Assembly (NCBI GenBank): GCA_022605955.1
Contig: JAKCOZ010000100.1
Span: 372,001 to 436,000 of the forward strand
DNA from: Rallus limicola
Lineage: Eukaryota > Chordata > Aves > Gruiformes > Rallidae
Length of the DNA stretch: 64,000 nt
Reading direction: 5' to 3'
Part shown: piece by piece, positions 43,660 to 55,029 of the stretch
How the letters are laid out: every line of letters begins with the position of its first letter
How positions within the stretch are numbered: position 1 is the stretch's first letter
Made by a program: the position numbers and the translations under genes
Notes under the pieces: model-generated
What the model saw: only the letters and a program-made list of their open reading frames with translations
Database searches by the model: none
Told to the model about the DNA's origin: nothing

Positions 43660-43970
43660 GCTCCTTGGTGGGGAGGGATGGGTGGGATGGGAAGGAGGGG
43701 ATGGGGGGGGGGGGGAGAGATGGGATGGGAAGGAGGGGATGGGCGGGGGGGAGGAGATGGAGGGGAAGGAGGGATGGGGTGAGGGATGGAGTGGAGGGGA
43801 ATGGAGGGATGGGGTGAGGGGGTAGAGGGATGGAGAGAGATGGGGGGATGGAGGATGGATGGGGGACGGGTGGGGGGGTAGGGGGAATGGGGTGGGGGGG
43901 AGATGGGGGGAAAGAAGGGATGGGGTGAGGGATGCAGTGGGGGGGATGGAGGGATGGGGTGGGAGGTAGA
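43660..43970 (+). repeat. G-rich (GGGATGG) low-complexity repeat left of the gap
   Basis: About 300 bases of GGGATGGGG-type units up to the run of N. Confidence 0.8.
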
Positions 43971-44070
43971 NNNNNNNNNNNNNNNNNNNNNNNNNNNNNN
44001 NNNNNNNNNNNNNNNNNNNNNNNNNNNNNNNNNNNNNNNNNNNNNNNNNNNNNNNNNNNNNNNNNNNNNN
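43971..44070. other. assembly gap (100 N)
   Basis: Exactly 100 N between a purine-rich and a pyrimidine-rich repeat. A fixed-size filler of unknown true length is likely. The missing first exon of PYCR3 may lie here. Confidence 0.95.
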
Positions 44071-44623
44071 CCTCCTTCCTTCTTCCTTCTCCCCCCCCTT
44101 CTTTTTCCTCCTTCTTCCTTCTCTCCCCCCTTCTTCTTCCTCCTCCTCCTCCTTCTCCCCCCCTTCTTCTTCCTCCTCCTCCTCCTTCTCCCCCCCTTCT
44201 TCCTCCTTCTTCTTCCTTCTCCCCCCCTTCTTCTTCCTCCTTCTTCTTCCTTCTCCCCCCCTTCTTCTTCCTCCTTCTTCTTCCTTCTCCCCCCCTTCTT
44301 TTTCCTCCTTCCTTCTTCCTTCTCCCCCCTTCTTCTTCCTCCTCCTCCTCCTCCTTCTCCTTCTCCCCCCCTTCTTCTTCCTCCTTCTTCTTCCTTCTCC
44401 CCCCCTTCTTCTTCCTCCTTCTTCTTCCTTCTCCCCCCTTCTTCTTCCTCCTCCTCCTCCTCCTCTCCTTCTCTCCCCCTTCTTCTTCCTCCTTCTTCTT
44501 CCTTCTCCCCCCTTCTTCTTCCTCCTCCTCCTCCTCCTTCTCCTTCTCTCCCCCTTCTTCTTTCTCCTCCTCCTCCTCCTTCTCCCCCCCTTCTTCTTCC
44601 TCCTCCTCCTCCTCCTCCCCATG
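44071..44623 (+). repeat. polypyrimidine (CTTCTTCCTCC)n tract
   Basis: About 550 bases of almost only C and T on +. No gene. Confidence 0.92.
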
Positions 44624-44684
44624 GTGGCTTTGTGGCCAGAGCAGGTCCCCAGCAGTGTCGCTGCATGCCTTTCCCACGGGGGTG

Positions 44685-46165
44685 CCGAGGGCTTGGGGGT
44701 GTTGAGGGTTTGGGGGGTGCCGAGGGCATGGGGGTGCCGAGGGCTTGGGGGTGCCGAGGGCTTGGGGGTGCCGAGGGCTTGGGGGGTGCCGAGGGTGCCG
44801 AGGGTTGGGGGGTGTTGAGGGCTTGGGGGTGCCGAGGGTTTTGGGTGCCGAGGGCTTGGGGGTGCCGAGGGCTTGGGGGCGTTGGGGGTGCCGAGGGCTT
44901 GGGGTGCCGAGGGTTTGAGGGTGCTGAGGGTTTGGGGGTGCCGAGGGTTTGGGGGGTGCCGAGGGTGCCGAGGGTCTGGGGGTGCCGAGGGCTTGGGGCT
45001 GTTGAGGGTGCCGAGGGCTTGGGGGTGCCGAGGGTTTGGGGATGCCGAGTTCTTGGGGGTGCTGAGGGTGCCGAGGGCTTGGGGGTGCCGAGGGTTTGGG
45101 GTGTTGAAGGTTTGGGGTGCCGAGGGCTTGGGGGTGCCGAGGGTTTGGGGGTGCTGAGGGTGACGAGGGCTTGGGGGTGCCGAGGGTTTGGGGGTGCCGA
45201 GGGTTTGAGGGTGCCAAGGGTTTGGGGGTGCCGGGGGGTGCCGAGGGTGCCGAGGGCTTGGGGGGGTGCCGAGGGTTTGGGGGTGCCGAGGGCTTGGGGG
45301 CGTTGGGGGGGTGCCGAGATTTTGGGGTGTTGAAGGTTTGGGGGTGCTGAGGGCTTGGGGGTGCCGAGGGTGCCGAGGGCTTGGGGGTGTTGAGGGCTTG
45401 GGGGTGCCGAGGGCTTGGGGGGTGTTGAGGGTTTGGGGTGCCAAGGGCTTGGGGGTGATGAGAGTTTGGGGTGTTGAAGGCTTGGGGGGTGCTGAGGGCT
45501 TGGGGGTGCCGAGGGCTTGGGGGTGCCGAGGGTGCCAAGGGCTTGGGGGGTGCTGAGGGGTGCCGAGGGCTTGGGGGTGCTGAGGGTGCCAAGGGCTTGG
45601 GGGTGCCGAGGGTGCCGAGGGCTTGGGGGTGCTGAGGGTTTTGGGTGCCGAGGGCTTGGGGGCGTTGGGGGTGCCGAGGGTTTCGGGGTGCCAAGGGCTT
45701 GGGGGTGCCGAGGGTTTGGGGGTGCCGAGGGTGCCGAGGGTTGGGGGGTGCCGAGGGCTTGGGGTGCCGAGGGCTTGAGGTGCCGAGGGTTTGGGGTGCC
45801 GAGGGTTTGGGGGTGATGAGGGCTTGGGGTGCCGAGGGCTTGGGGGGTGCCGAGGGCTTGGGGGTGATGAGGGTTTGGGGGTGCCGAGGGTTTGGGGGGT
45901 ACCGAGGGCTTGGGGGTGCTGAGGGTGCCGAGGGCTTGGGGCTGCCAAGGGTTTGGGAGTGCCGAGGGCTTGGGGGCATTTGGGGGTGCTGAGGGTTTGG
46001 GGGTGCCGAGGGTTTGGGGGGTGCCAAGGGCTTGGGGGTGATGAGGGTTTTGGGGTGCTGAGGGCTTGGGGGATGCCAAGGACTTGGGGGTGCCGAGGGC
46101 TTGGGGGTGCCGAGGGCTTGGGGGTGCTGAGGGTTTGGGGGTGCCGAGGGCTTGGGGTGCCGGTG
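44685..46165 (+). repeat. 17-bp minisatellite GGGTGCCGAGGGCTTGG
   Basis: About 1.5 kb, roughly 85 units, with GCTTGG/GTTTGG and GCCGAG/GTTGAG variants. It lies immediately before the first visible PYCR3 exon. The long open frames on either strand are artefacts. Confidence 0.93.
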
Positions 46166-46190
46166 TGTGTCAGCCCTTGGTGCTGGGCAG

Positions 46191-49100
46191 GAGTCGGGGT
46201 GCAGGACCACGCAGTGCAATGTGGAGGTGCTGCAGGAGAGCACCCTGGTGTTCCTGGCCACCAAGCCCCAGGCGCTGCCCGCGGTGCTGCAGGAGATCCG
46301 CCCGGCCGTGGGGCCGCAGCACCTCATCGTCTCCCTGGTGGCCGGCGTCACGCTGAGCACGCTGCAGAGGGTGAGCAAGCCCCCTCCTCCTCCTCCTCTT
46401 CCCCCTCCCCCCTCCCCTTCCTCCTCCTCCTCCTCCCCCTCTCTCCTCCTCCCCTCCTCTCCTCCTCCCCCTCTCCTTCCACCTCCTCCTCCCCCTCCCC
46501 TTCCTCCTCCTCCTCCTCCTCCTCCCCCTCTCCTTCCTCCTCCTCCTCCTCCCCCTCTCCTTCCTCCTCCTCCTCCCCCTCTCCTTCCTCCTCCTCCTCC
46601 TCCCCCTCTCCTTCCTCCTCCTCCTCCTCCCCCTCTCCTTCCTCCTCCTTCTCCTCCCCCTCTCCTTCCTCCTCCTCCTCCCCTCTCCTTCCTCCTCCTC
46701 CTCCCCCTCTCCTTCCTCCTCCTCCTCCCCCTCTCCTTCCTCCTCCTCCTCCCCCTCTCCTTCCTCCTCCTCCTCCCCCCTCTCCTTCCTCCTCCTCCTC
46801 CCCCTCTCCTTCCTCCTCCTCCTCCCCCTCTCCTTCCTCCTCCTCCTCCCCCCCCTCTCCTTCCTCCTCCTCCTCCTCCCCCTCTCCTTCCTCCTCCTCC
46901 TCCTCCCCCTCTCCTTCCTCCTCCTCCTCCCCCTCTCCTTCCTCCTCCTCCTCCCCCTCTCCTTCCTCCTCCTCCTCCCCCTCTCCTTCCTCCTCCTCCT
47001 CCCCCCTCTCCTTCCTCCTCCTCCTCCTCCCCCTCTCCTTCCTCCTCCTCCTCCTCCCCCTCTCCTTCCTCCTCCTCCTCCTCCCCCTCTCCTTCCTCCT
47101 CCTCCTCCTCCCCCTCTCCTTCCTCCTCCTCCTCCTCCTCCCCCTCTCTTCCTCCTCCTTTTCCCCCTCTCTTCCTCCTCCCCCCCCTCCTTCCCCTCTC
47201 CTTCTTCCTCCACCTCCTCCCCCTCTCCTTCCTCCTCCTCCTCCCCCTCTCCTTCCTCCTCCTCCTCCTCCTCCCCCTCTCTTCCTCCTCCTTTTCCCCC
47301 TCTCTTCCTCCTCCCCCCCCTCCTTCCCCTCTCCTTCTTCCTCCACCTCCTCCCCCTCTCCTTCCTCCTCCTCCTCCCCCTCTCTCTTCCTCCTCCCCCT
47401 TCCCCCCTCTCTCTTCCTCCTCCCCCTTCCCCCCTCTCTCTTCCTCCTCCCCCTTCCCCCTCTCCTCCCTCCCCCTCTCCTTCTCCCTCCCCCTCTCCTT
47501 CTCCCTCCCCCTCTCCTTCTCCCTCCCCCTCTCCTTCTCCCTCCCCCTCTCCTTCTCCCTCCCCCTCTCCTTCTCCCTCCCCCTTCCTCCCCCCCTCCCC
47601 CTTCCTCCCCCCTCCCCCTTCCCCCCCCTCCCCCTTCCCCCCCCTCCCCCTTCCCCCCCCTCCCCCTTCCCCCCCCTTCCCCCCCCTCCCCCTCCCCCCC
47701 CTTCCTCCTCCCCCTTCCTCCTCCCCCTCCCCCTTCCTCCTCCCCCTTCCTCCTCCCCCTCCCCCTTCCTCCTCCCCCTTCCTCCTCCCCCTCCCCCTTC
47801 CTCCTCCCCCTTCCTCCTCCCCCTCCCCCTTCCTCCTCCCCCTTCCTCCCCCTCTCCCTCTTCCTCCCCCTTCCTCCCCCTCTCCTTCCTCCTCCCCCCA
47901 CACACACCTGGGCCCACAGAGAAGATCACACCCCACTACAGCTCCATCCCCACCCAAGTTGCATCCCCATGTTCTTCTCCAGGGACCCTGCTTCTCCACC
48001 ACCCTCAACGGGTGACACCCACCCCGTGTCTCAGGACACCCTTGGGTGCTTCCCAGAAGCTGCCAACTCTCTCCCATCCCAATTCTCTCCCCAGCTTCTC
48101 CCTCCTTGGACCAAGGTGCTACGGCTCATGCCCAACCTGCCCTGCGTGGTGCAAGCAGGGGCAATGGTCTTCGCCCGGGGCAGCGGTGCTGGTGATGAAG
48201 AAGCTGCCCTGCTGAAGAACCTGTTGTCCTCTTGTGGGCTCTGTGAGGAGGTCCCAGAATCCTACATCAACATCCACACCGGCCTCAGCGGCAGCGGGGT
48301 GGCCTACGTAAGCTCCTCCTCTCAGTAGGATGTGGGATGCCACCAGAGATCCCACCAGCCTGGGGTTGGGGTTTTGGAGGTCCACCTTGGTGATGTTGCT
48401 CACCCTGGTTCTGATGGTCTTCTCCTCCAGGTCTACCTGTTTGCTGAAGCCTTGGCTGAGGGAGCGGTGAAGATGGGGATGCCAGGTGGCCTGGCCAGCC
48501 GGATCGCGGCTCAGACGCTGCTGGTGAGTTCAGGGGCATCATCTTGGGGACACCTTGAACGTTGCTCCTGTACCCACAGCACCCACCCCAGCTTGGGGAC
48601 CCTGTGATGATGGTGTCCTGCCTCAGTTTCCCCTCTTGAAACCAAAGATGATGGTGTCCTGCCTCAGTTTCCCCCCTTGAAACCAAAGATGATGGTGTCC
48701 TGCCTCAGTTTCCCCTCTTGAAACCAAAGATGATGGTGTCCTGACTCAGTTTCCCCTCTTGAAACCAAAGATGATGGTGTCCTGCCTCAGTTTCCCCTCT
48801 TGAAACCAAAGATGATGGTGTCCTGACTCAGTTTCCCCCCTTGAAACCAAAGATGATGGTGTCCTGACTCAGTTTCCCCTCTTGAAACCAAAGATGATGG
48901 TGTCCTGACTCAGGTTCCCCCCTTGAAACCAAAGATGATGGTGTCCTGCCTCAGTTTCCCCTCTTGAAACCAAAGATGATGGTGTCCTGACTCAGTTTCC
49001 CCTCTTGAAACCAAAGATGATGGTGTCCTGACTCAGTTTCCCCCCCTTGAAACCAAAGATGATGGTGTCCTGACTCAGGTTCCCCCCTTGAAACCAAAGA

Positions 49101-50522
49101 TGATGGTGTCCTGCCTCAGTTTCCCCTCTTGAAACCAAAGATGATGGTGTCCTGACTCAGTTTCCCCTCTTGAAACCAAAGATGATGGTGTCCTGACTCA
49201 GTTTCCCCTCTTGAAACCAAAGATGATGGTGTCCTGACTCAGTTTCCCCCCTTGAAACCAAAGATGATGGTGCCCTGCCTCAGTTTCCCCTCTTGAAACC
49301 AAAGATGATGGTGTCCTGACTCAGTTTCCCCCCTTGAAAACAAAGATGATGGTGTCCTGACTCAGTTTCCCCCCTTGACACCAAAGATGATGGTGCCCTG
49401 CCTCAGTTTCCCCTCTTGACACCAAAGATGATGGTGTCCTGACTCAGTTTCCCCCCTTGAAACCAAAGATGATGGTGTCCTGCCTCAGTTTCCCTCCTTG
49501 AAACCAAAGATGATGGTGTCCTGCCTCAGTTTCCCTTCTTGAAACCAAAGATGATGGTGTCCTGCCTCAGTTTCCCCTCTTGAAACCAAAGATGATGGTG
49601 TCCTGACTCAGTTTCCCCCTTTGAAACCAAAGATGATGGTGTCCTGACTCAGTTTCCCTTCTTGACACCAAAGATGATGGTGTCCTGCCTCAGTTTCCCC
49701 TCTTGAAACCAAAGATGATGGTGTCCTGCCTCAGTTTCCCCTCTTGAAACCAAAGATGATGGTGTCCTGCCTCAGTTTCCCCTCTTGAAACCAAAGGTGA
49801 TGGTGTCCTGCCTCAGTTTCCCCTCTTGAAACCAAAGGTGATGGTGTCCTGACTCAGTTTCCCCTCTTGAAACCAAAGGTGATGGTGTCCTGCCTCAGTT
49901 TCCCCCCTTGAAACCAAAGATGATGGTGTCCTGACTCAGTTTCCCTTCTTGAAACCAAAGATGATGGTGTCCTGCCTCAGTTTCCCCTCTTGAAACCAAA
50001 GATGATGGTGTCCTGACTCAGTTTCCCCCCCTGAAACCAAAGATGATGGTGTCCTGCCTCAGTTTCCCTCCTTGAAACCAAAGATGATGGTGTCCTGCCT
50101 CAGTTTCCCTTCTTGAAACCAAAGATGATGGTGTCCTGCCTCAGTTTCCCCCCTTGAAACCAAGGATGATGGTGTCCTGCCTCAGTTTCCCCTCTTGAAA
50201 CCAAAGATGAGGCCACCAGGTGGCCCTTTGTCCCTTGCCCACGGGGTCCGATGGGAAGATGCTGCCATCCAACCCCTTGGGCAAGGAGAGGTGGGTTTGG
50301 GTTGTCCCCTTCCCTCAGACCCACCTTGGTCTCCCACAGGGTGCTGCCAAGATGATGCTGGAGACGGGGGAGCACCCAGCCAAGCTGCGGGGGGACGTCT
50401 GCACGCCCGGGGGCACCACCATCCACGCGCTCCACCAGCTGGAGAAGGGTGGCCTGAGGGCCACTGTCATGACCGCTGTGGAGGTGGCCACCAAAAGGGC
50501 ATGTGACATGGCTGAGGACTAA
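46191..50522 (+). CDS. PYCR3: pyrroline-5-carboxylate reductase 3, 5' end missing
   Basis: Catalyses the NAD(P)H-dependent last step of proline synthesis. Visible exons are 46,191-46,370 (60 codons), 48,095-48,307 (71), 48,431-48,523 (31) and 50,340-50,522 (60 plus stop). All are phase 0 with GT/AG borders and no frameshift. Seen: [38 protein letters not shown], the [12 protein letters not shown] core, EGAVKMGMP, and the P5CR signature [10 protein letters not shown] near the C-terminus. The N-terminal Rossmann exon (about 50 residues with the start codon) is not found before 46,191 and is probably in the gap or lost in the repeats. Compared with PYCR1/2 the tail is short, as in PYCR3. Head-to-head placement with the minus-strand gene at 43,473 suggests a shared promoter in the gap. 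Confidence 0.93.
46378..47895 (+). repeat. polypyrimidine minisatellite in PYCR3 intron
   Basis: About 1.5 kb of CTCCTCCTCCTCCCCCTCTC-type units, then CTCTCCTTCTCCCTCCCC and CCCCCTTCCTCCTCC subfamilies. Almost no purine occurs on +. Confidence 0.93.
48607..50210 (+). repeat. 41-bp minisatellite in last PYCR3 intron
   Basis: About 39 copies of a 41-bp unit containing GATGATGGTGTCCTGCCTCA. Main variants are CTGCCTCA/CTGACTCA and CCCCTCTT/CCCCCCTT. Homogeneity is high. Confidence 0.95.
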
Positions 50523-50666
50523 GGGGTCTGGCTATGGGTGAGCCCTTCTGTCCCCCATGGGTGGTGGGGAGGACACCAGACCTGACCCTTTTGGGGGACA
50601 CCCCTAGGTGACCCTGGTTTGGGGTGGGATGGAGCGTGGAGCTACCGTGTGCTACCTCTGGGACCG

Positions 50667-50672
50667 AATAAA
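50667..50672 (+). terminator. poly(A) signal of PYCR3
   Basis: AATAAA 145 bases after the stop codon, followed by a GT-rich stretch. Confidence 0.8.
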
Positions 50673-50699
50673 TGTGGGCAGCACCGTGGTGGGGGCTTG

Positions 50700-52330
50700 G
50701 TTCTTTCTTGGTCCTTTCAGCGTGGGGGGGTCATGGGGACAACCACGGGTCACCAGGGATGGAGCTGAGCTAGGCTCACCCAGCCCCATGTTGGGATGGA
50801 GGATGGGGTTTTGGGGATGGGGTCATCATCCCAAGTCAAGCTGGGGTTGGGGCAGAGTGGCTTCATCCCTATGGATGGACACAAGGGACCATCGGAGGTG
50901 CCGTGAGGACCACCAAGAGGGTCTTTGAGACACGGGGAGCTGATGGGATGAACGCAGAGAAAGGCTTGGATTCCCCAACTCCACGTGGAGTAAGGGTGGG
51001 AGGTGCTTGGGTCACACCATGAGGACCAACGTCCTCTCCTCTGCTCAGCTCTGGAGATGCCACATCTACACCCCAAAACCAATGGGTGCAAAGTAGCACC
51101 AGCATGGTCCTGCTGATGGGTTCCTCATCCCATCTGAGGAATGATCTCATCCCGTCGCATTCCATCTGGGATGGAAGCCCAAGATGCCCTCTCATGGCAT
51201 CAAGGGAGGAGGAACTCAAAGCTTGTGTATCTGGAGAAGGTCCAAGTCTTCTGCACACCCTAATTAAGCTTCGTTTGGCAGCTGAACAGATGCAATTAGG
51301 GAGGAGTTGTGAACCACTTGGGAAGACCAGAGGCTTCTTCCTTCCCCCCAGCCAAACATCTCTGGTGAAACAGATGGATGCTGAACCTTCATCTCCTCCA
51401 GCTTTGACCCACTCACCCCAGATACTGGTGGGACCAAGCCAAGAGCCATGCTGTAGGCTCAAACCAAGGTGTGACCTTCCCCTGGGACCTCCTTGAGGCA
51501 TCTAATTAATTAGCAAAGCTTCCCAAAAGCCAGAGATGGAGATGGAGCTTGTTCATCTCTCTTGTCCATCTCCTCATGGGACCAGGACCTTATGGCATCT
51601 ACATGGTGCAAAGAAGCAGTGGTCCTCAAGGTTTCCAAGCTACTTGACAGCTCCTTCATCCTGCCTCATTTTCTCCCTGTGCCATCCCAAAATCTCTCCA
51701 AAATATGCAACCTTCTGACCTAACTCTTGGGCATCTCCATCTCTCTCCTGTGTCCACCACACCATTCTTGAATGAAACTGGCCAAAAAAAAAAACCCCAC
51801 CCCTACCCCTGGGTCAAAATCCATCCCCCACAGCTTGGGACACAGCTGACCAGAGCTTCTGCTCCTTGACCAGCATCTCAGTGTGTGTCCTAAAGGCTTT
51901 TGAGCTTTTGGGGTTTGAGGTTGTCTTGCAGAGCAGTGGCACGTTCAAACCCCAAAAGCCAACAAGATGCTGATGGCCACCATCATGTTGCTAAGTGCTA
52001 ATTTTAACCAAAAAATGGCTGAAATTCCATAAGTTTCCTTGGTAGAAGCCAACCTTCACCACAGGTGGTGTCTACTCCCTCGTTGCTAGCCTTCCTGCCT
52101 TCAAGAGAGACATCTCATCCATCATGGGGAGATCAAGGAGTAGATCCTCAGGGAGAAGGTCAACGTGGTTTCACTGAGGGCATATTGTGCAGGGCAATGG
52201 CCTTCTAAGGATGGATCAGTCCCACTGGTGGACAGAAGAGCTATGGGTGCCACCTACCTTAGACTTGTGTGAGGCACTGCTATGGTCCCACACCACATTC
52301 CTGCTGCTAATTTGGAGAGAGATGGGACTG
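50700..52330. other. intergenic sequence, no gene seen
   Basis: Unique-looking sequence. The open frames here are short and show no recognisable domain or splice pattern. Confidence 0.5.
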
Positions 52331-53475
52331 GTGATGGACCAGTAGGTGGATCAGGTGTTGGCTGGATGCAAAAGGTCAATGGCTTGGTGTACCAGTAGAA
52401 ACCAGTGATGGTGATCCTTGAGGTTTCAAACTGGGACCACCACTATGAAGCCCCTGGCTTGGATGGGTGTCCAGGCCCAAAGTGTGGTTGTGAATGGAGT
52501 TGAACCCAGTTGGTGGTTGGTTACCAGTGATGTTCCTCAAGATGCACTCCTGGGGCCGGTTCTGTCTAGTATCTGTATCAGGGATGGGGACAAGGGGATT
52601 GAAGGAACCCTCAAGAAGTTTGGATGTGACCCAGGGTGGGCAGGAGTGTTGACCTGGTTGAAGGTAGGAAGGCTCCAAAGAGGGGTCTGGACAGGCTGGA
52701 TTGATGAGTTGAAACCAAGTGTATGAGGTTCAAGAAGGGTCCATGCCAGGTCCTGCACTTGGGCCACAACAACCTCAAGCAAGTCTACAGGCTTGGGGAA
52801 GAGTAGTTGGAAAGCTGCCCAGTGGAAAAGGACCTGGGGGTGTTGGTCAACAGCTGGCTGAACATGAGCCAGCAGTGTGGCCAAGAAGTCCCAACAGCAT
52901 CCTGGCTTGCATCAGGAATGGTGTGGCCAGCAGGACCAGGGGAGTGATTGTCCCCCCCATACTGGGCCACTGGTGAAGCTGCACCTTGAGTGCTGGGTTC
53001 AGCTTTGGGCCTGAAGGACATTGAGGTGCTGGAGCCTGTCCAGAGAAGGGCAATGAGGTGGTGAAGGGTCTGGAGCACAAGATGAGGAGCATCTGAGGGA
53101 GATGGGGGTGTTCACCCTGGAGAAAAGGAGGCTGAGGAGACACCTGATCACTCTCTACCTAGAAGGAGGGTGTAACCAGGTGGGGTTGGTCTCTCCTCCC
53201 AAGTACTAAGTGACAGGAGAAGAAGAAGGGGCCTCATGTTGTGTCAGGGGAGGTGCTGAATGGATTTTGGGAAAGATTTCTTCACCAAGAGTTACCAAGA
53301 ACTGAAAGAGGCTGCCCAAGGAAGAGGTTGAGTCCCCATCCCTGGAGGCATCCAAGATGTGTAGACATGATGCTCAAGGACCTGGTTCTGTGGTTGGACT
53401 TGGCAGTGCTGGGTTAACAGCTGGACTTGACCTCAAGGGTCTTTCCCAACCTAAACCACTCTGTGATCCTACAAA
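52330..53475 (+). mobile_element. CR1 LINE fragment, RT end to 3' end
   Basis: CR1 blocks ISDGDKGIEGTLKKFG-like, LGHNNLKQVYRLGEE-like and the 3' end CCCAACCTAAACCACTCTG, with several frame breaks. Confidence 0.75.
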
Positions 53476-54260
53476 GTGTCTTCACCAGTGACATCGACAG
53501 TGGGGTTGAGTTGCACCCCCAGGGAGTTGGCAGGTGACACCAGCTGAGTGGTGCCACTTGATTCTCTTGGGGGGGGGGGGGGGGGGGGGGTGTCATCCAG
53601 AAGGTGCTTGGCAGGGCAGAGGAAGGGGCCCCATGATGTCAACCTCATGAAGCTCAATGAGGTCACACACAAGGTCCTGCACATGGGGTGGGGTGATCCC
53701 CAGTGTCCATAAGAGACTTGGGGGTGATGGGATTGAGAGCAGCCCTGTGGAGAGCTTGTGGACCCAGAGATGGTCAGATGGTTGGAACATCTCTGCTAAG
53801 AAGAAAGGCTAAGGGAGTTGGTGTCCATCTGGAGAAGAGAAGGCTCCAAGAAGACCTTATTGTGGCCTTTCAATGCAGAAAGGGGGCTGAGGAGAAAGAC
53901 AGTGCAATGGTTTTAACTGGAAGCGGGGAGATTTAGACTGGCCATGAGGAAGACAATGTGTGCCATGAGGGTGGTGAGGCTCTGGAACAGGTTGCCCAGA
54001 GAAGTTGTGGATTTACCCCTCTCTGGAAGTGTTCAGGATCAGGTTGGATGAAGCTTTGAGGAACCCAGGCTGGTGAAAGATGTCCCTACCCAAGATAGGA
54101 GGGTTGGATTAGGTGGTCTTTGAAGGTCCCTTCCAACTCAAACCATTCTGAAGCTTTGAGCAACCCAGGCTGGTGAAAGATGTCCCTACCCAAGATAGGA
54201 GGGTTGGACTAGATGATCTTTGAAGGCCCCTTCCAACTCAAACCATTCTGAAGCTTTGAG
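53475..54260 (+). mobile_element. CR1 LINE fragment with repeated tail
   Basis: A second, older CR1 copy. Its last ~110 bases (GGTTGGATTAGGTGGTCTTT and variants) are repeated about three times to 54,310. Confidence 0.7.
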
Positions 54261-54314
54261 GAACCCAGGCTAGTGAAAGATGTCCAAGAAAGTAGGGTTG
54301 GACTAGATGATCTT

Positions 54315-54435
54315 TGAATCATAGGCTGGTCTGGGTTTGAAGGGACCCCAAGGATCACAGAGCTCCAACCCCCCTGACACAGGCAGGGACACCAACCTCC
54401 AGGCTTGGAGCTACACAAGGTTGCCCAGGGCCCCA
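54315..54435 (-). mobile_element. CR1 LINE 3' tail fragment
   Basis: Antisense CR1 end (AATCATAGGCTGGTCTGGG onward). Confidence 0.65.
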
Positions 54436-54604
54436 TCCAACCCAAATCCTTCAATGGGTCAATGTTCTCACCCCCCCAAACGAAGCCAAATGGTGCCAGG
54501 GCTGCACCCAGGTTGACCCACATGAGAAGTGAAGATGTCCAGCCTGGTACCTTCTGCTGAGCTTGACAACTGTTCTATCAAACAGCTGAAGGCTCCTTTA
54601 ATTC

Positions 54605-55020
54605 ACAAACTTCTCTGGAGATGCTGAAGGGCCTGGAGCATCTCCCCTGGGAGGAAAGGCTGAGGGACCTGGGGCTGTTCAGCCTGGAGAGAAGCAGCCT
54701 GAGAGGGGATCTGATCCATGGGGATCAATAGCTGAAGGGTGGGACCCAGGGGGACATGGGCAGCCTCTTCTCAGTGTCTGTGGGGACAGGAGGACAAGGG
54801 GTGATGGCCTCAAGTTGGAGCACAGGGAGTTCCACACCAACATGGGGAAGAACTTCTTCCCAGTGAGGAACAGGACAGGCTGCCCAGGGGGGTGTGGAGT
54901 CTCCTTCTCTGGAGAGATTCCAGCCCCATCTGGATGCCTCCCTGTGTGCCCTGTCCTAGGGACCCTGCTTTGGACCTGATGATCTCTGGAGGTCCCTTCC
55001 ATCCCCTACAACTCTCTGAT
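54605..55020 (+). mobile_element. CR1 LINE 3' part, young
   Basis: Near-identical to 19,215-19,620 and 41,410-41,800. It ends in ACAACTCTCTGATTCTTG. Confidence 0.85.
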
Positions 55021-55029
55021 TCTTGAAGT

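Noticed and set aside
44621..44700. Possible first PYCR3 exon starting ATGGTGGCTTTG
   Set aside because: Its translation (MVALWPEQVPSS) lacks the glycine-rich Rossmann motif expected for the PYCR N-terminus and has no clear donor.
43297..48328. Very long open frames (up to 1,438 codons) on both strands
   Set aside because: They run through polypyrimidine and 17-bp repeats and across the N gap; composition is purely that of the repeats (Gly/Arg/Glu or Pro/Ser/Leu).
48607..50210. CRISPR-like regular array
   Set aside because: The 41-bp units are direct tandem copies without unique spacers, inside a vertebrate intron.
52385..52410. Isolated match to the GFUS minisatellite unit (ACCAGTAGAAACCAGTGA)
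   Set aside because: It lies inside CR1 ORF2 sequence, where CR1 normally has a similar word; a shared origin cannot be shown from one short match.
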